Below are positions 52,856-61,936 of a DNA stretch of 64,000 nt, one piece after another. This DNA is from Bifidobacterium pseudocatenulatum DSM 20438 = JCM 1200 = LMG 10505 (GTDB taxonomy: Bacteria > Actinomycetota > Actinomycetes > Actinomycetales > Bifidobacteriaceae): contig NZ_AP012330.1 of assembly GCF_001025215.1 (NCBI RefSeq), positions 1,612,001 through 1,676,000 on the forward strand. Reading direction: 5' to 3'. The notes under the pieces were generated by a model. That model was not told where the DNA came from and did no database searches. It saw only the letters and a program-made list of their open reading frames with translations. The position numbers were made by a program, and so were the translations under genes. Positions within the stretch are counted from its first letter, which is position 1. Each line of letters starts with the position of its first letter.

Positions 52856-54112
52856 CTACTTCACCTTTTTAATCATCAGAATGAAGACGCAGGCGAGCGC
52901 CACCATCACGATTGCCGTCGGGAACACCATGGCATAGGAGCCGGTGGCCACCACGATGGCGGAAGTGACGATCGGGCCGACCATCTGACCGAGAGTGGTT
53001 GCGATGTTCAGAATGCCTAGATCCTTACCAGCCTCTTCCTCGTTCGGCAGCACGTCAACGTTGAGTGCCTGGTCAACAGAGCCGTACATGCCGTAGCCGA
53101 AGCCGCCGATGGCGGAGAAGAGAATCATACCCAGCGCATTATGCATGAGCCACGGCAGAGCATAACCGATGGCAAGCAGCACGCTTGCAGCCACAACCGG
53201 AATCTTACGGCGGCCGATTTTGTCGGAAATCGGACCTGCGGAAAGCGCGGAAATCAGGGAGACAACCATCAGCACCAAGCTCATGGTGGAAATGGTGACT
53301 GCGGAATCTTCAACGCTTTGACCGATATAATCCTGCAGAATATACAGCTGGTAGTTGAGGATCATGTAGTAGCTGAACAGCAGCAGGGAACGACCAGCGA
53401 ATGCCAGCCAGAAGTCACGAGCGCCCTTGGTCGGCGGACGGAAGCTCATGATGATGCCCTTGAAATCGACCTTTTCCTTAGGCATGTCCTTACTGGACTT
53501 TTCCTTCGGCCAGAAGATCACGGCAAGCACACCGGAAAGCGCCATGGCCGCACCAGCGACGATGAAGCCCGGGAGCTGCAGGGTGATGAACTGCGCACCA
53601 ACAATCTGGCCGAGTGCGGAACCGAAAAGCGTACCTGCGGAGATGAATGCAGACATGGTGCCGCGCATATCTTCCGGAACACGGTCGGATAGGGATGCGA
53701 TGACCGGCGCGATCATCATGTTCAGACCGACCATGGAAATGCAGTAGCTGACACCGATGCTCACACCGTCCGGCAAAATGCCGATGAGGAACAGCGAGAT
53801 ACCAGCGACAATGCCGCCCGATGCAATCCACGGCGTACGACGGCCGAAGATCGAGCGCGTACGGTCAGACATGTTGCCGACCACAAGGTTGGAAATCAGC
53901 GAGGCGAGTGCCGTTGCCGAATTAAGCACACCAAAGATGGCGTCTTTGCTGTCGGGCGCGATATCGGCCAAACGCTGCGGAAGCAACACTGCAGCAACGA
54001 TCTGCAATGCCAGCATCCACGCGAATGAGAACACGAAGAACGCTACGCAGAAACGCGTTTTGTCAATTTTGGAAAGCGTGCGAGTGCTTTCCGCGGACTG
54101 TGCGCCAGTCAT
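52856..54112 (-). CDS. GPH-like MFS sugar carrier
   Basis: A 418-residue carrier with twelve predicted membrane helices. Signs of the SLC45/GPH-like sugar group are GNMSDRTRSIFGRRTPWIASGG after the second helix and SDRVPEDMRGTMSAFISAG in the first half. It ends in a lysine-rich tail (MIKKVK) shared with the carrier at 57005. It probably imports arabinose- or xylose-containing oligosaccharides for the GH51 and GH43 enzymes. The start at 54112 follows AAGGAGATAAGC. A TetR gene is divergent, with a 31-bp inverted repeat between. Confidence 0.88.
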   Translation of the reverse strand: MTGAQSAESTRTLSKIDKTRFCVAFFVFSFAWMLALQIVAAVLLPQRLADIAPDSKDAIFGVLNSATALASLISNLVVGNMSDRTRSIFGRRTPWIASGGIVAGISLFLIGILPDGVSIGVSYCISMVGLNMMIAPVIASLSDRVPEDMRGTMSAFISAGTLFGSALGQIVGAQFITLQLPGFIVAGAAMALSGVLAVIFWPKEKSSKDMPKEKVDFKGIIMSFRPPTKGARDFWLAFAGRSLLLFSYYMILNYQLYILQDYIGQSVEDSAVTISTMSLVLMVVSLISALSAGPISDKIGRRKIPVVAASVLLAIGYALPWLMHNALGMILFSAIGGFGYGMYGSVDQALNVDVLPNEEEAGKDLGILNIATTLGQMVGPIVTSAIVVATGSYAMVFPTAIVMVALACVFILMIKKVK

Positions 54113-54224
54113 GCTTATCTCCTTATCTTTCTTCTTCGAAATCAGCCCCACGTTTTTGCCGAATCTTCAACGATCGCGCAAGCAAGAGAGGCGTTGATTG
54201 AAGTCGATGTCCGTCGGCTTCGTC

Positions 54225-54255
54225 AGTTATCTTATATCTTATAAGTATAAGATAA
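54225..54255. promoter_or_regulatory. TetR operator between carrier and regulator
   Basis: Perfect 11-bp arms GTTATCTTATA (54225-54235) and TATAAGATAAC (54245-54255) around a 9-base centre that is itself TA-rich, in the divergent promoter region. The TetR product at 54374 is the obvious ligand. Confidence 0.75.
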
Positions 54256-54373
54256 CAAATCGGCGTGTCGAACAACTACCCACTTGCAAACACATCAATC
54301 AATTACATAACCGCAATATCGAAACCACACGAAAACACACGTGGGCAGCGGCAATAGTATTCTTCAAAGCAGT

Positions 54374-55060
54374 ATGGAATCACAGGAAAAAACATCAGCA
54401 AACAGCATCAAGAGCCGTCCAATCAACCAAAGAAAACGACTCTCCCCAACACAACGACGCAAACAGGTCGCACAAGAAGCGGTAACCCTGATCACGCAAT
54501 ACGGATCATATGGCTTCCCCATGCAAGCCTTGGCGGACGCGGTCGGAATGACACTGCCAGGACTCAACCATTACGTCAAAAACCGCGAAGAACTGCTCTC
54601 ATTGGTCATCGAAACGTTCTACGACTCCGAAGAAAGCAATGCACCCACGACATTGGGCGCAACCATCAACCACTGCGACCAATCAGATTCAGCAACCAAA
54701 GAATGTCGACATTTGCCCAGCGCACTGCACGAAACCGTATGTTTCAACGCCAAACGTCCTGAACTCGTCGCACTATTCATGCGCCTCGCAATCGAAGCAT
54801 CCGACCCGCAACACCCGGCACACGAGTTCTACCAAAACAGGCACGGATCAATCCTAACCGACATGACCAGCGTGGACTGGGAACTACCGGAAGAATACCG
54901 AGATCCAGAACGCCTGCACGACCTCATCGTCACCGCATTCTTCGCCATGGACGGCGTGCAAATCCAGTCGCTGACCAACCCAAACGAATCCATGATGCAA
55001 CTTTGGGAACGCGCCGAACGCATTCTGTTCCCCTCCCCCACCTGGGACGGCTACCGCTAA
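54374..55060 (+). CDS. TetR-family regulator of the GPH-like carrier
   Basis: A 228-residue TetR regulator with a basic, polar N-terminal tail of about 30 residues. The helix-turn-helix follows (RRKQVAQEAVTLITQYGSYG, FPMQALADAVGMTLPGLNHY, VKNREELLS). The C-terminal half has DPQHPAHEFY, MDGVQIQSL and the group ending LFPSPTWDGYR. It is divergent from the carrier gene and a long palindrome lies between them. An in-frame GTG at 54341 is an alternative start; no strong ribosome site is seen for either. Confidence 0.9.
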   Translation: MESQEKTSANSIKSRPINQRKRLSPTQRRKQVAQEAVTLITQYGSYGFPMQALADAVGMTLPGLNHYVKNREELLSLVIETFYDSEESNAPTTLGATINHCDQSDSATKECRHLPSALHETVCFNAKRPELVALFMRLAIEASDPQHPAHEFYQNRHGSILTDMTSVDWELPEEYRDPERLHDLIVTAFFAMDGVQIQSLTNPNESMMQLWERAERILFPSPTWDGYR

Positions 55061-55291
55061 ACAGAGCGCGACAAGCAAAAACACTGCAAAACAAGAGCAC
55101 AGCAAACAAAAAAGGCGTCTGTCTGCGGCGACCAGTAACCAATCACCACAGGCAAACGCCCTGCAACACAGCACCGGCTTGCGAAGGTGGCAGGAAGAGA
55201 AGGGAAAACCCACCACCCGGCATTCAACAAACCGTTGCCACAACCAAGCCGACGCGTTACGCACACATTCGCATCAGCCAAGCAGCTCCTG
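55061..55291. other. Gap between the convergent TetR and GH30 genes
   Basis: About 230 bp with repeated AACAAG/CAAAAC words after the TetR stop. No gene or perfect hairpin is evident; the open frames here read antisense to the TetR tail. Confidence 0.4.
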
Positions 55292-56635
55292 TTAGTCCAG
55301 CACAAACGTGTTGAACGAACGCGGAGCAAGCGTCACTTTGATACCGCGATCGGCATTGCAAGGATCGGCAAATTCAAACGGACGCTCCTCTTCGAGAGCG
55401 TTCTGGGCCACCACCACAATGGTGCCATCCGGATTACGGAACGCAATAGCCATCGAATTGAAATGCCCCGTAGTGCCAAGCACATGCGCACCCGGCTTGA
55501 CGAAATGCGAGAAATGACGCATCACATAATATTCCGGATTACGACGAACCTCATGCGTATCCGCAGTAATGGTGAACAGTGAATTCTGCCACCATCCCCA
55601 CGTGGAATCCTGATCGTCAAGAATCATATTCCAATACGTGTAGGCAGTCGCGCCATTACGCAAATAATGGTTGATCAAGTGGAAAATATACTCCGCATAT
55701 TCCCACGTATTATCGCCCATACCACATTCGGATTCGGACTGAATCAGCTCAATCTCCGGCCAAGACTCATGCGTACGTGCAATGCAATTCTGGCCAGCCC
55801 ACTGGTAGGCAATGCCCTTGATATACTTGCGAGCACCATCATCGAACAGAATATTATCGACGAAACGGTTGTAATTATTCAGCTTCATGCCGTAGCCGCC
55901 GGTCCACGCCATATCTTCCGGACCATTGAGCGTGCCCAGCCAAATATCGGTGTCAAGACCAGCCTCCTCAAAAGCAGGTCCAAGATAATCGCGGATGAAC
56001 ACTTTGAGCGCTTCGGCATCCCACAACGCACTCGGGAACTTCTGATCGGCGAACACCTCATTCTGCACATGCAGCTGGTTCACGGTAATGCCATGCTCGG
56101 CATAAGCCTGAATGTACTTGACGAAATACTTCGCATACGCCTTCAGATTCTCAGGAGTCTGCACCAAACGGCCATAGTTGTAAGCCTTCGGACGCTTCAT
56201 CCACGTCGGCGGGCTCCACGGGCTGGAGAACAGCTGCATGTTCGGCTGCCATTCCTGCGCGCGATGAATATACGGAATCAGCGTCTGCTCATCATGCTCG
56301 ACGGAGAAATGCTCCATCTCGTAATCGCCGTCGGTCTCGTTATAGCTATACCAATGATCGGCGAAATCATTGGCGCCGACCGGCGCACGATTGAAGGTGA
56401 AGTTCATCTCATCCGGGCTGAACAGTTCCTTGATGATCTGATCGCGTTCTTCCTCGATGACCGTCTGCAGAGGAAGCCAGCCAAGCTCGTTGAAGCAGCC
56501 GCCGAAGCCGCGCAACGCCTGATATTCGTTGCCGTCAAGCTGCAGATCGGCAGCGGAAGTGGCATGCGTGGATTCGATTTCTGATGATTTGTCGGCAAGC
56601 TTGTTGTCTTGCGTTGTTGCGATCCAAGTAGTCAT
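55292..56635 (-). CDS. GH30 beta-glycosidase
   Basis: A 447-residue family 30 enzyme with an (alpha/beta)8 barrel and a side beta domain. The RGFGGCFNELG start, the FSSPWSPPTWMK strand, the acid/base Glu in QLHVQNEVFADQ (near 200) and the nucleophile Glu in ELIQSESECG (near 295) are intact. Relatives cleave beta-1,6-glucan, beta-glucosides or beta-1,6-galactan; the exact substrate cannot be told. No signal peptide, so it acts on imported oligosaccharides. It lies downstream of the carrier at 57005 on the same strand, but with terminators between. Confidence 0.9.
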   Translation of the reverse strand: MTTWIATTQDNKLADKSSEIESTHATSAADLQLDGNEYQALRGFGGCFNELGWLPLQTVIEEERDQIIKELFSPDEMNFTFNRAPVGANDFADHWYSYNETDGDYEMEHFSVEHDEQTLIPYIHRAQEWQPNMQLFSSPWSPPTWMKRPKAYNYGRLVQTPENLKAYAKYFVKYIQAYAEHGITVNQLHVQNEVFADQKFPSALWDAEALKVFIRDYLGPAFEEAGLDTDIWLGTLNGPEDMAWTGGYGMKLNNYNRFVDNILFDDGARKYIKGIAYQWAGQNCIARTHESWPEIELIQSESECGMGDNTWEYAEYIFHLINHYLRNGATAYTYWNMILDDQDSTWGWWQNSLFTITADTHEVRRNPEYYVMRHFSHFVKPGAHVLGTTGHFNSMAIAFRNPDGTIVVVAQNALEEERPFEFADPCNADRGIKVTLAPRSFNTFVLD

Positions 56636-57004
56636 GGAAAGTCCTTAGTATCGTCGTTGATTCTTTGGTTTTATTTTTATTCGTTTTTGAGTTGTTTTTT
56701 ATTTGATTATTGGGATTTAGTTATCGATATTGAGTTTTGAGATTGAATTATTGAGATTGAATTATCGGCAACGCAATTTCATTTCAGTAAGTGCAAAAAC
56801 CGCAGGATGCCGCGATAATCTATTCACGGCACGCTCCAGGCCGCTCTGGCCAAGTCTTTACGGTCTTAAACAGATTATCGCGGCATCCTGCTCGTAACGC
56901 TATGACGTTACGTTTGCACTGTTATTTAGTTTTGGAAAAACTCCCCATTCCCTCTCTCCCTCTCCTCTCTCGAAATTGAGAGGAGAGAGGGGAGGGAGGT
57001 GTGG
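56636..57004 (-). other. Low-GC GH30 promoter region and carrier terminators
   Basis: Three parts. An AT-rich stretch (56660-56770) holds a tandem 14-bp repeat TTGAGATTGAATTA. A 20-bp perfect inverted repeat, GCAGGATGCCGCGATAATCT (56804-56823) with its complement at 56873-56892, is followed on the minus strand by GGTTTTTGC. A CT-rich stem (about 56950-56996) around GAAAT sits directly after the carrier stop and is followed on the minus strand by TTTTT. The last two look like terminators of the carrier. Confidence 0.6.
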
Positions 57005-58330
57005 TTACTTGACCTTCTTGATGGCCATGATGAAGAAGCAGCCGATGATGGCCAGGGCGATGGCGGTCGGGAAGGCGAAGTTATAGCCGAGGGACACCAC
57101 GATGGTGGACATGACGACCGGGCCGCACATCTGGCCAAGGGTGGTGCCCATGTTCAGAATGCCCAGATCCTTGCCAGCTTCTTCCTTGTTCGGCAGCACG
57201 TCGACGAGCAGAGCCTGGTCGACTGCGTAGTAGACGGCGTAGCCGAGGCCAGCGATGCCCGCGAACAGGTACATGCCCAAGGTGGACGGAATCAGCCACG
57301 GCATGGCGATGCCGATAGCGAAGAGCACGGAAGCTACGACAACCGGGACCTTACGGCGGCCGATGAGATCAGAAACCGGTCCAGAGATAAAGGAGCCGAC
57401 CAGAGACATGACCATCATGATCATGGAGACGACGGACACGGTGACGGCTGATTCCTTAACGGACTGGCCGATGTAGTTCTGGATGATGTAGAGCTGGTAG
57501 ACGTTGATCATCTGGTAGCTCATGAGCATGCAGAAACGGCCGGCGAAAGCCTTGTAGAAGTCGTGGGCGCCAGCGAACTTCGGCGGGCGGAAGGATACGA
57601 GGATGTCCTTGAAAGAGCCCTCTTCCTTCGGCAGGAAGTCAGCGGAACGTTCCTTGGGCAGAATGATCACCGCAACGATGCCGCCGAGGAACATGAGCAC
57701 GCCTGCAACAGCAAAGCCGACAGTCAGGTTCTCGATGAAGAATGCACCGATCATGGTACCAATCGGGGCGCCGATCGTGGAGCCTGCACCATAGAAGGCT
57801 GACATAGTGCCACGGATGCCGGACGGCACGCGGTCAGACAGCACGGCGACCAGCGGGGCAATCATGCAGTTGAGGCCGAACATGCAGGCGCAGTAGAAGA
57901 TGGTGAGCAGCACCGCGTTGTGCGTGGTGCCGGTCAGGAACAGGGTGACGCCACCAAGCACCGCACCGAAAACGATCCACGGAGTACGACGACCGAACCT
58001 GGAGCGGGAACGATCGGAGAAGTTGCCGAACATCAGGTTGGCAACTAGGGATGCCACTGCGGTGAACGCATTGACGATGCCAACGAGAGCATCCGGATCG
58101 GCGCCTTCGATGGTCTTGTAATGCATCGGCAGAAGCACGGCGGAGACGATGCCGAGACCCGACATCCACAACACGCCGAACAGCAGGAAGCCCGCACCGA
58201 AACGGATGGTGTTGACCTTGCTCAGTGGCTTGCCGGTTTCAGGAGACAGCTGCGGATCCTTGTCTGCAGCGGCGATGTTGGCGTTATAACGCACCAAACG
58301 CTCCTCTTTGCTTGCGATTGCTTCACTCAT
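57005..58330 (-). CDS. GPH-like MFS sugar carrier, second copy
   Basis: A 441-residue carrier, paralogous to the one at 52856: shared GNFSDRSRSRFGRRTPWI loop, SDRVPSGIRGTMSAFYGAG and IKKVK tail. Twelve helices are predicted. It probably imports a beta-glucoside or galactoside for the neighbouring GH30, GH42 or the distant GH3. The upstream operator TACCAAGTGGTA, nearly the same as that of the GH3 gene at 40122, links it to gluco-oligosaccharides. GGAGAGAG precedes the ATG. The TetR gene at 58688 is divergent. Confidence 0.88.
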   Translation of the reverse strand: MSEAIASKEERLVRYNANIAAADKDPQLSPETGKPLSKVNTIRFGAGFLLFGVLWMSGLGIVSAVLLPMHYKTIEGADPDALVGIVNAFTAVASLVANLMFGNFSDRSRSRFGRRTPWIVFGAVLGGVTLFLTGTTHNAVLLTIFYCACMFGLNCMIAPLVAVLSDRVPSGIRGTMSAFYGAGSTIGAPIGTMIGAFFIENLTVGFAVAGVLMFLGGIVAVIILPKERSADFLPKEEGSFKDILVSFRPPKFAGAHDFYKAFAGRFCMLMSYQMINVYQLYIIQNYIGQSVKESAVTVSVVSMIMMVMSLVGSFISGPVSDLIGRRKVPVVVASVLFAIGIAMPWLIPSTLGMYLFAGIAGLGYAVYYAVDQALLVDVLPNKEEAGKDLGILNMGTTLGQMCGPVVMSTIVVSLGYNFAFPTAIALAIIGCFFIMAIKKVK

Positions 58331-58687
58331 GAAACTCTCTCCTTCGATTCATGTTTCAGTAGTGTTTTCTGTGATATTCCTGTTTTCCGATAGGGCTTCT
58401 CTGCCCAATCAACTAACTACCACTTGGTAACTAGCTGGTTTTCATCATAGATACCCTTTCGAAAGAACGCAAGTCAGACGCGAATTTTTCCAACGGCAGC
58501 GTTTTTTCAAATAGCAATCCACAACGATTCGCCCCATACGGCAACTTCAGTTTTTATTACTTAGTAACTGCTTAGTTAAAGCATATTACAATCTCTTGTA
58601 TCTGTCATTTTCCGGCGTGTCCCAACGTTTCCAACACACTTCCTCTCCCCCTTCTTGTAACTTAGTAAGCACAAGAAAGGAAAACGC
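58331..58687. promoter_or_regulatory. Divergent promoter region with two operator types
   Basis: TACCACTTGGTA (58418-58429) resembles the GH3 operator at 42504. TTTTTATTACTTAGTAA (58551-58567), continued by CTGCTTAGTTAA, matches the GH5 operator at 50901. A further TAACTTAGTAAG lies at 58658-58669 close to the TetR start. Two regulators may therefore act on the carrier. Confidence 0.6.
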
Positions 58688-59314
58688 ATGCGTCGCCACA
58701 TCGAAAGCAAAACCAAGAAACGAATGAGCGCAGAAGACCGCAAGAAAGCGATTCTCGAAACCACGGTCTCTTTCATCTCACAATTCGGATTCTGGGGATT
58801 TACCATTCGCGACGTGGCACAAGCTCAGAACATCACCGAAGCAGGCCTCCTTTACTACTTCAAATCCAAAGAACAACTCCTTGAAGCGACACTCAAATAC
58901 GCCGATCGCACTAACCAAATCGCCATTGCAGAGCATCTTGGCGTCGAAGGCGTGACCGGCGAAGTCTTACAAGACGGCATCGCATACCATTGCGATCTCG
59001 GACTCAAGGCCATCTCCACGGGAACCGTGGAAACCAACGCAGGCCGACCCGAAATGGTTCGCCTCTACACCCTGCTCGAAAGCGAGGCCCTAAGCAAAGA
59101 CCATCCGGTGCACGAGTATTTCGAACAGCGCGAAATCAATCTGCTGAAGGAATACACGTTCGCAGCCAAACGAGATGGCGTCGTCGATCCGGAACGCACC
59201 GCACTGCAGGTGCTATCCGCCATGGAAGGCTTGCAATTGCGGTGGCTCAACGAATCTCACGATATCGATTTCGTTGGAGAATGGAAGGCCCTGATCGGCC
59301 TTCTCATTCCCTAA
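58688..59314 (+). CDS. TetR-family regulator of carrier and GH5
   Basis: A 208-residue TetR regulator. The helix-turn-helix spans about residues 14-58 (RKKAILETTVSFISQFGFWG, FTIRDVAQAQNITEAGLLYY, FKSKEQLLEAT). The effector half has DHPVHEYFEQRE, SAMEGLQLRWLNE and a shortened end (GLLIP), lacking the WDGYR tail of its paralogs. It is divergent from the carrier at 57005 and just left of the GH42 gene. Palindromes with TTAGTAA lie in its promoter and before the GH5 at 50870. Confidence 0.91.
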   Translation: MRRHIESKTKKRMSAEDRKKAILETTVSFISQFGFWGFTIRDVAQAQNITEAGLLYYFKSKEQLLEATLKYADRTNQIAIAEHLGVEGVTGEVLQDGIAYHCDLGLKAISTGTVETNAGRPEMVRLYTLLESEALSKDHPVHEYFEQREINLLKEYTFAAKRDGVVDPERTALQVLSAMEGLQLRWLNESHDIDFVGEWKALIGLLIP

Positions 59315-59347
59315 ACGTTCTCTTCTCGAGCTCTCTTATCGCAGATT

Positions 59348-61474
59348 TCAGCCGGCGATCACCGCAACATTCCAGCGGCCGATCGTCAACGGATCACCCT
59401 GCTTGACGGCTGCACCTTCCTTCAGCACGACTTCAGCATTTGCAACCTCATCAATACTGCCGTCGGTGGCGATGACGACCGGAGCGACCACTACTTCACC
59501 CTCAATCGGGCTTGCAACAGTAACTTCGTCGGCGGAATAGTTGAGCAGATACGTCACGTTCTCGCCACGGGCATTCACACCCTGGCGAACCGCGACCTGT
59601 CCCGCGAGCGCGGTTCCAGCGCCCTCGACGCCGGCATGCTCCACGGCCTCTCGCATAACCGCACGAATGGAATCGGCGTCAAGCAGTGTGGCGACCCACT
59701 CGGCATCGCCTTTGCCGAATGCGTGACGGGTGACTGCGGCGTAATCCTTCCAAGCGTAGTGTCCATAGGATGCGAGCACCTCAGTATCGGCGTCGGCGTT
59801 CAACAGTTCGATCAGCGACTGAGCATCGGTGGACGCGGTTTCGGCGAGCGCACCTGCGAATTCCACGGAAACGTGGCCGTTTGGGCGGGTGAACTGGTTG
59901 TACGTCATGCCGAACACGTCGGTGAGGTTGTGCGGCGCGCGGTCGTGCCATACGGTCACCTCGTCGTCGGTCACGAAGGAGCGCATGGTGGAGACGAGGT
60001 GTCCGCCGTTTTCAACGAACGCACGCAGGCGATCCGTAGTTTCCTGAGATGCGCAGTAGAGCGCCGGGGTCACGATCATCTCGTATTTGGCGAGACGTTC
60101 GGCCGGAGCATCGGACGGCACGAAATCGCATTCGACGTTGAGCTCGAACAGCGCGTCGTAGACATTGCGCACCACGTCGTTGTATTTGAGGGTGCCGCCG
60201 AATGGGAAGCCGGCTTCGATGAGGAACCAGTCGAGCGCGGTCAGCGATTCGTTGCTGACCATGATGGCTACTTTGTTGTGCTTCTTCAGGTGGACGAGCC
60301 GCTCCCCCACTTCCGGTTTGGCGATCTCGCGACCGAATACGCCGGCTTCGCAGTACGTGGGGTTCGGTTCGAGGTCGTGGCTCAGCAGGCCCTTCCAATA
60401 TGTTTCAAAGGAATTATGGATGGAGTGCCAGTGCCAGTATTCCACCATGTCGGCGCCGGAGGCGAGGTGGGAGTAGGCCTGCAGGCGCAGCTGGCCGGGG
60501 AATGGCACCCAGCCGTGCTGGCCTTGGGCCTCGGTTTCGAGCACCAGGTAGTTCTGGCCGTTCTTGGTGGAGCGGGTCATGTCGCCGCCGAAGGCGATCT
60601 CCTTGCCGGTCAGGTCGTCTTCGGTCGGGTGGTAGATGTCCACGCCGGTGATGTCCACTGCGGTCGCGGCCTTGAAGTGGTCGACGGCCGGCTGCACGCC
60701 GTAGGAGTATCCGCGCCATTCGAAATCGAAGTTGTGGGTGATGAACTGGTCGTCATGCGCGTATTCGCGCACGATGTCGGCCTGCCACTGCAGGAAGGCG
60801 CGCACCTGATCGCGGCGGAACTTGTCGAATTCGCCGCCCAGGGACTCGTTGATGGTGGCAGTCACGTCCGGGAAGTCCTCCCAGGAGTCGATGCGGTTGG
60901 ACCAGTAGTCGAGGCCGAAGTGGTGGTTGAGCTCGTTCAGATCGCCGTGGAACTTCTCATGCAGATACTTGACGAACAGACGCTGCATGTCGTTGGACAC
61001 GGAATCGTAGTACTTGGTTTCATTATCGACTTGGTAGCCGATCACCGCCGGATGGTCGGCAACGTGGGAGATCAGCTTGCGGATCACGCGCTCACCGTAG
61101 AAACGGTAGGTGGCGTTGACGATGTCCATGATCTGGCGGGCGCCGTACTTGCCTTCGCCGTTCGGAGTGACCGCGAGCACGCTCGGATCGATTTTGACGA
61201 GCCAGCTCGGCACCGCGTAGGTTGGAGTGCCGACGATGACATCGATACCGACACGCTGTGCCGCGTCGAGAGCACGATCCACATAGGTGAAGTCGAACGC
61301 ACCCGGCTGCGGTTCGCAGGTGCTCCATGTGGATTCGGCAATACGGATAACGTTCAGTCCCGCTTCCTTCATCATCCTCATGTCTTCATCGACACGGTCG
61401 ATGCCTTTCATCATGAGATATTCGTCGTAATATGCGGCACCGAAAAGAATGTGATCTGCCTCGTAACGACCCAT
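59348..61474 (-). CDS. GH42 beta-galactosidase
   Basis: A 708-residue family 42 enzyme, a cytoplasmic beta-galactosidase acting on galacto-oligosaccharides. The domain order is the standard TIM barrel, trimer-forming alpha/beta domain and C-terminal beta domain. The acid/base Glu152 is in GYQVDNETKYY and the nucleophile is in YLVLETEAQGQ (near residue 312). The N-terminal FGAAYYDEYL is a variant of the usual YNPEQW. The TetR gene at 61937 is upstream on the same strand; two copies of its probable operator lie before this gene. Confidence 0.94.
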   Translation of the reverse strand: MGRYEADHILFGAAYYDEYLMMKGIDRVDEDMRMMKEAGLNVIRIAESTWSTCEPQPGAFDFTYVDRALDAAQRVGIDVIVGTPTYAVPSWLVKIDPSVLAVTPNGEGKYGARQIMDIVNATYRFYGERVIRKLISHVADHPAVIGYQVDNETKYYDSVSNDMQRLFVKYLHEKFHGDLNELNHHFGLDYWSNRIDSWEDFPDVTATINESLGGEFDKFRRDQVRAFLQWQADIVREYAHDDQFITHNFDFEWRGYSYGVQPAVDHFKAATAVDITGVDIYHPTEDDLTGKEIAFGGDMTRSTKNGQNYLVLETEAQGQHGWVPFPGQLRLQAYSHLASGADMVEYWHWHSIHNSFETYWKGLLSHDLEPNPTYCEAGVFGREIAKPEVGERLVHLKKHNKVAIMVSNESLTALDWFLIEAGFPFGGTLKYNDVVRNVYDALFELNVECDFVPSDAPAERLAKYEMIVTPALYCASQETTDRLRAFVENGGHLVSTMRSFVTDDEVTVWHDRAPHNLTDVFGMTYNQFTRPNGHVSVEFAGALAETASTDAQSLIELLNADADTEVLASYGHYAWKDYAAVTRHAFGKGDAEWVATLLDADSIRAVMREAVEHAGVEGAGTALAGQVAVRQGVNARGENVTYLLNYSADEVTVASPIEGEVVVAPVVIATDGSIDEVANAEVVLKEGAAVKQGDPLTIGRWNVAVIAG

Positions 61475-61588
61475 GGATCCTCCATCGTCTTCATTGACTT
61501 GTTACTGATTGCTACTGTTTCTGCGTCTAAGGCTGTTCTTCTGCGATATCCCTGGGATATATCCTTGGATGCATCCTCGGAACTCTCA

Positions 61589-61608
61589 TATCTAACAACC
61601 ATTAGATA
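61589..61608. promoter_or_regulatory. TetR operator copy 1 upstream of GH42
   Basis: TATCTAACAACCATTAGATA: 7-bp arms TATCTAA/TTAGATA around CAACCA, 115 bp before the GH42 start. Nearly identical to the site at 61669 and similar to the one in front of the TetR gene at 62581. Confidence 0.8.
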
Positions 61609-61668
61609 TAAGAAATATAAATCTTCTAGATTCACTTGTCAAGAACCGCAAAATTTCATGGCGTGTCT

Positions 61669-61688
61669 TACCTAACAACCATTAGATA
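61669..61688. promoter_or_regulatory. TetR operator copy 2 upstream of GH42
   Basis: TACCTAACAACCATTAGATA, differing from copy 1 by one base and located 80 bp further upstream, on the same side. Paired sites allow cooperative binding. Confidence 0.75.
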
Positions 61689-61756
61689 CAGCGTTTCCCC
61701 TTGACCAAAACCAACCAATCACCGCACGCCACACAAAATGCTATCCCAGCAGGCAA

Positions 61757-61890
61757 ATCCATCCAGCCACTGGAGGAACCCTCCCGCAAACATGCCTCCA
61801 AAAGTCCAGATCCATCCAGCCACTGGAGGAATCACCCCGCCCAAAACCTTCCAAAAGTCCTGATTCTTCCAGCGAGTGGAAGAATTGGGA
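61757..61890. repeat. 53-bp tandem repeat, about 2.4 copies
   Basis: Units start at 61757, 61810 and 61863. The first two share ATCCATCCAGCCACTGGAGG and end CCAAAAGTCC[A/T]G; the third is shorter (ATTCTTCCAGCGAGTGGAAG). Each unit opens with an imperfect palindrome around CCAGCCACTGG. It lies in the gap before the TetR stop and no gene overlaps it. Confidence 0.75.
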
Positions 61891-61936
61891 CGCGAAAGGC
61901 TATAGAAACACAGCCCGCAAGAGAGTTGCACACGGC

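Noticed and set aside
59636..61675. A 679-codon open frame opposite GH42.
   Set aside because: Antisense shadow; GH42 has both catalytic glutamates and a normal start.
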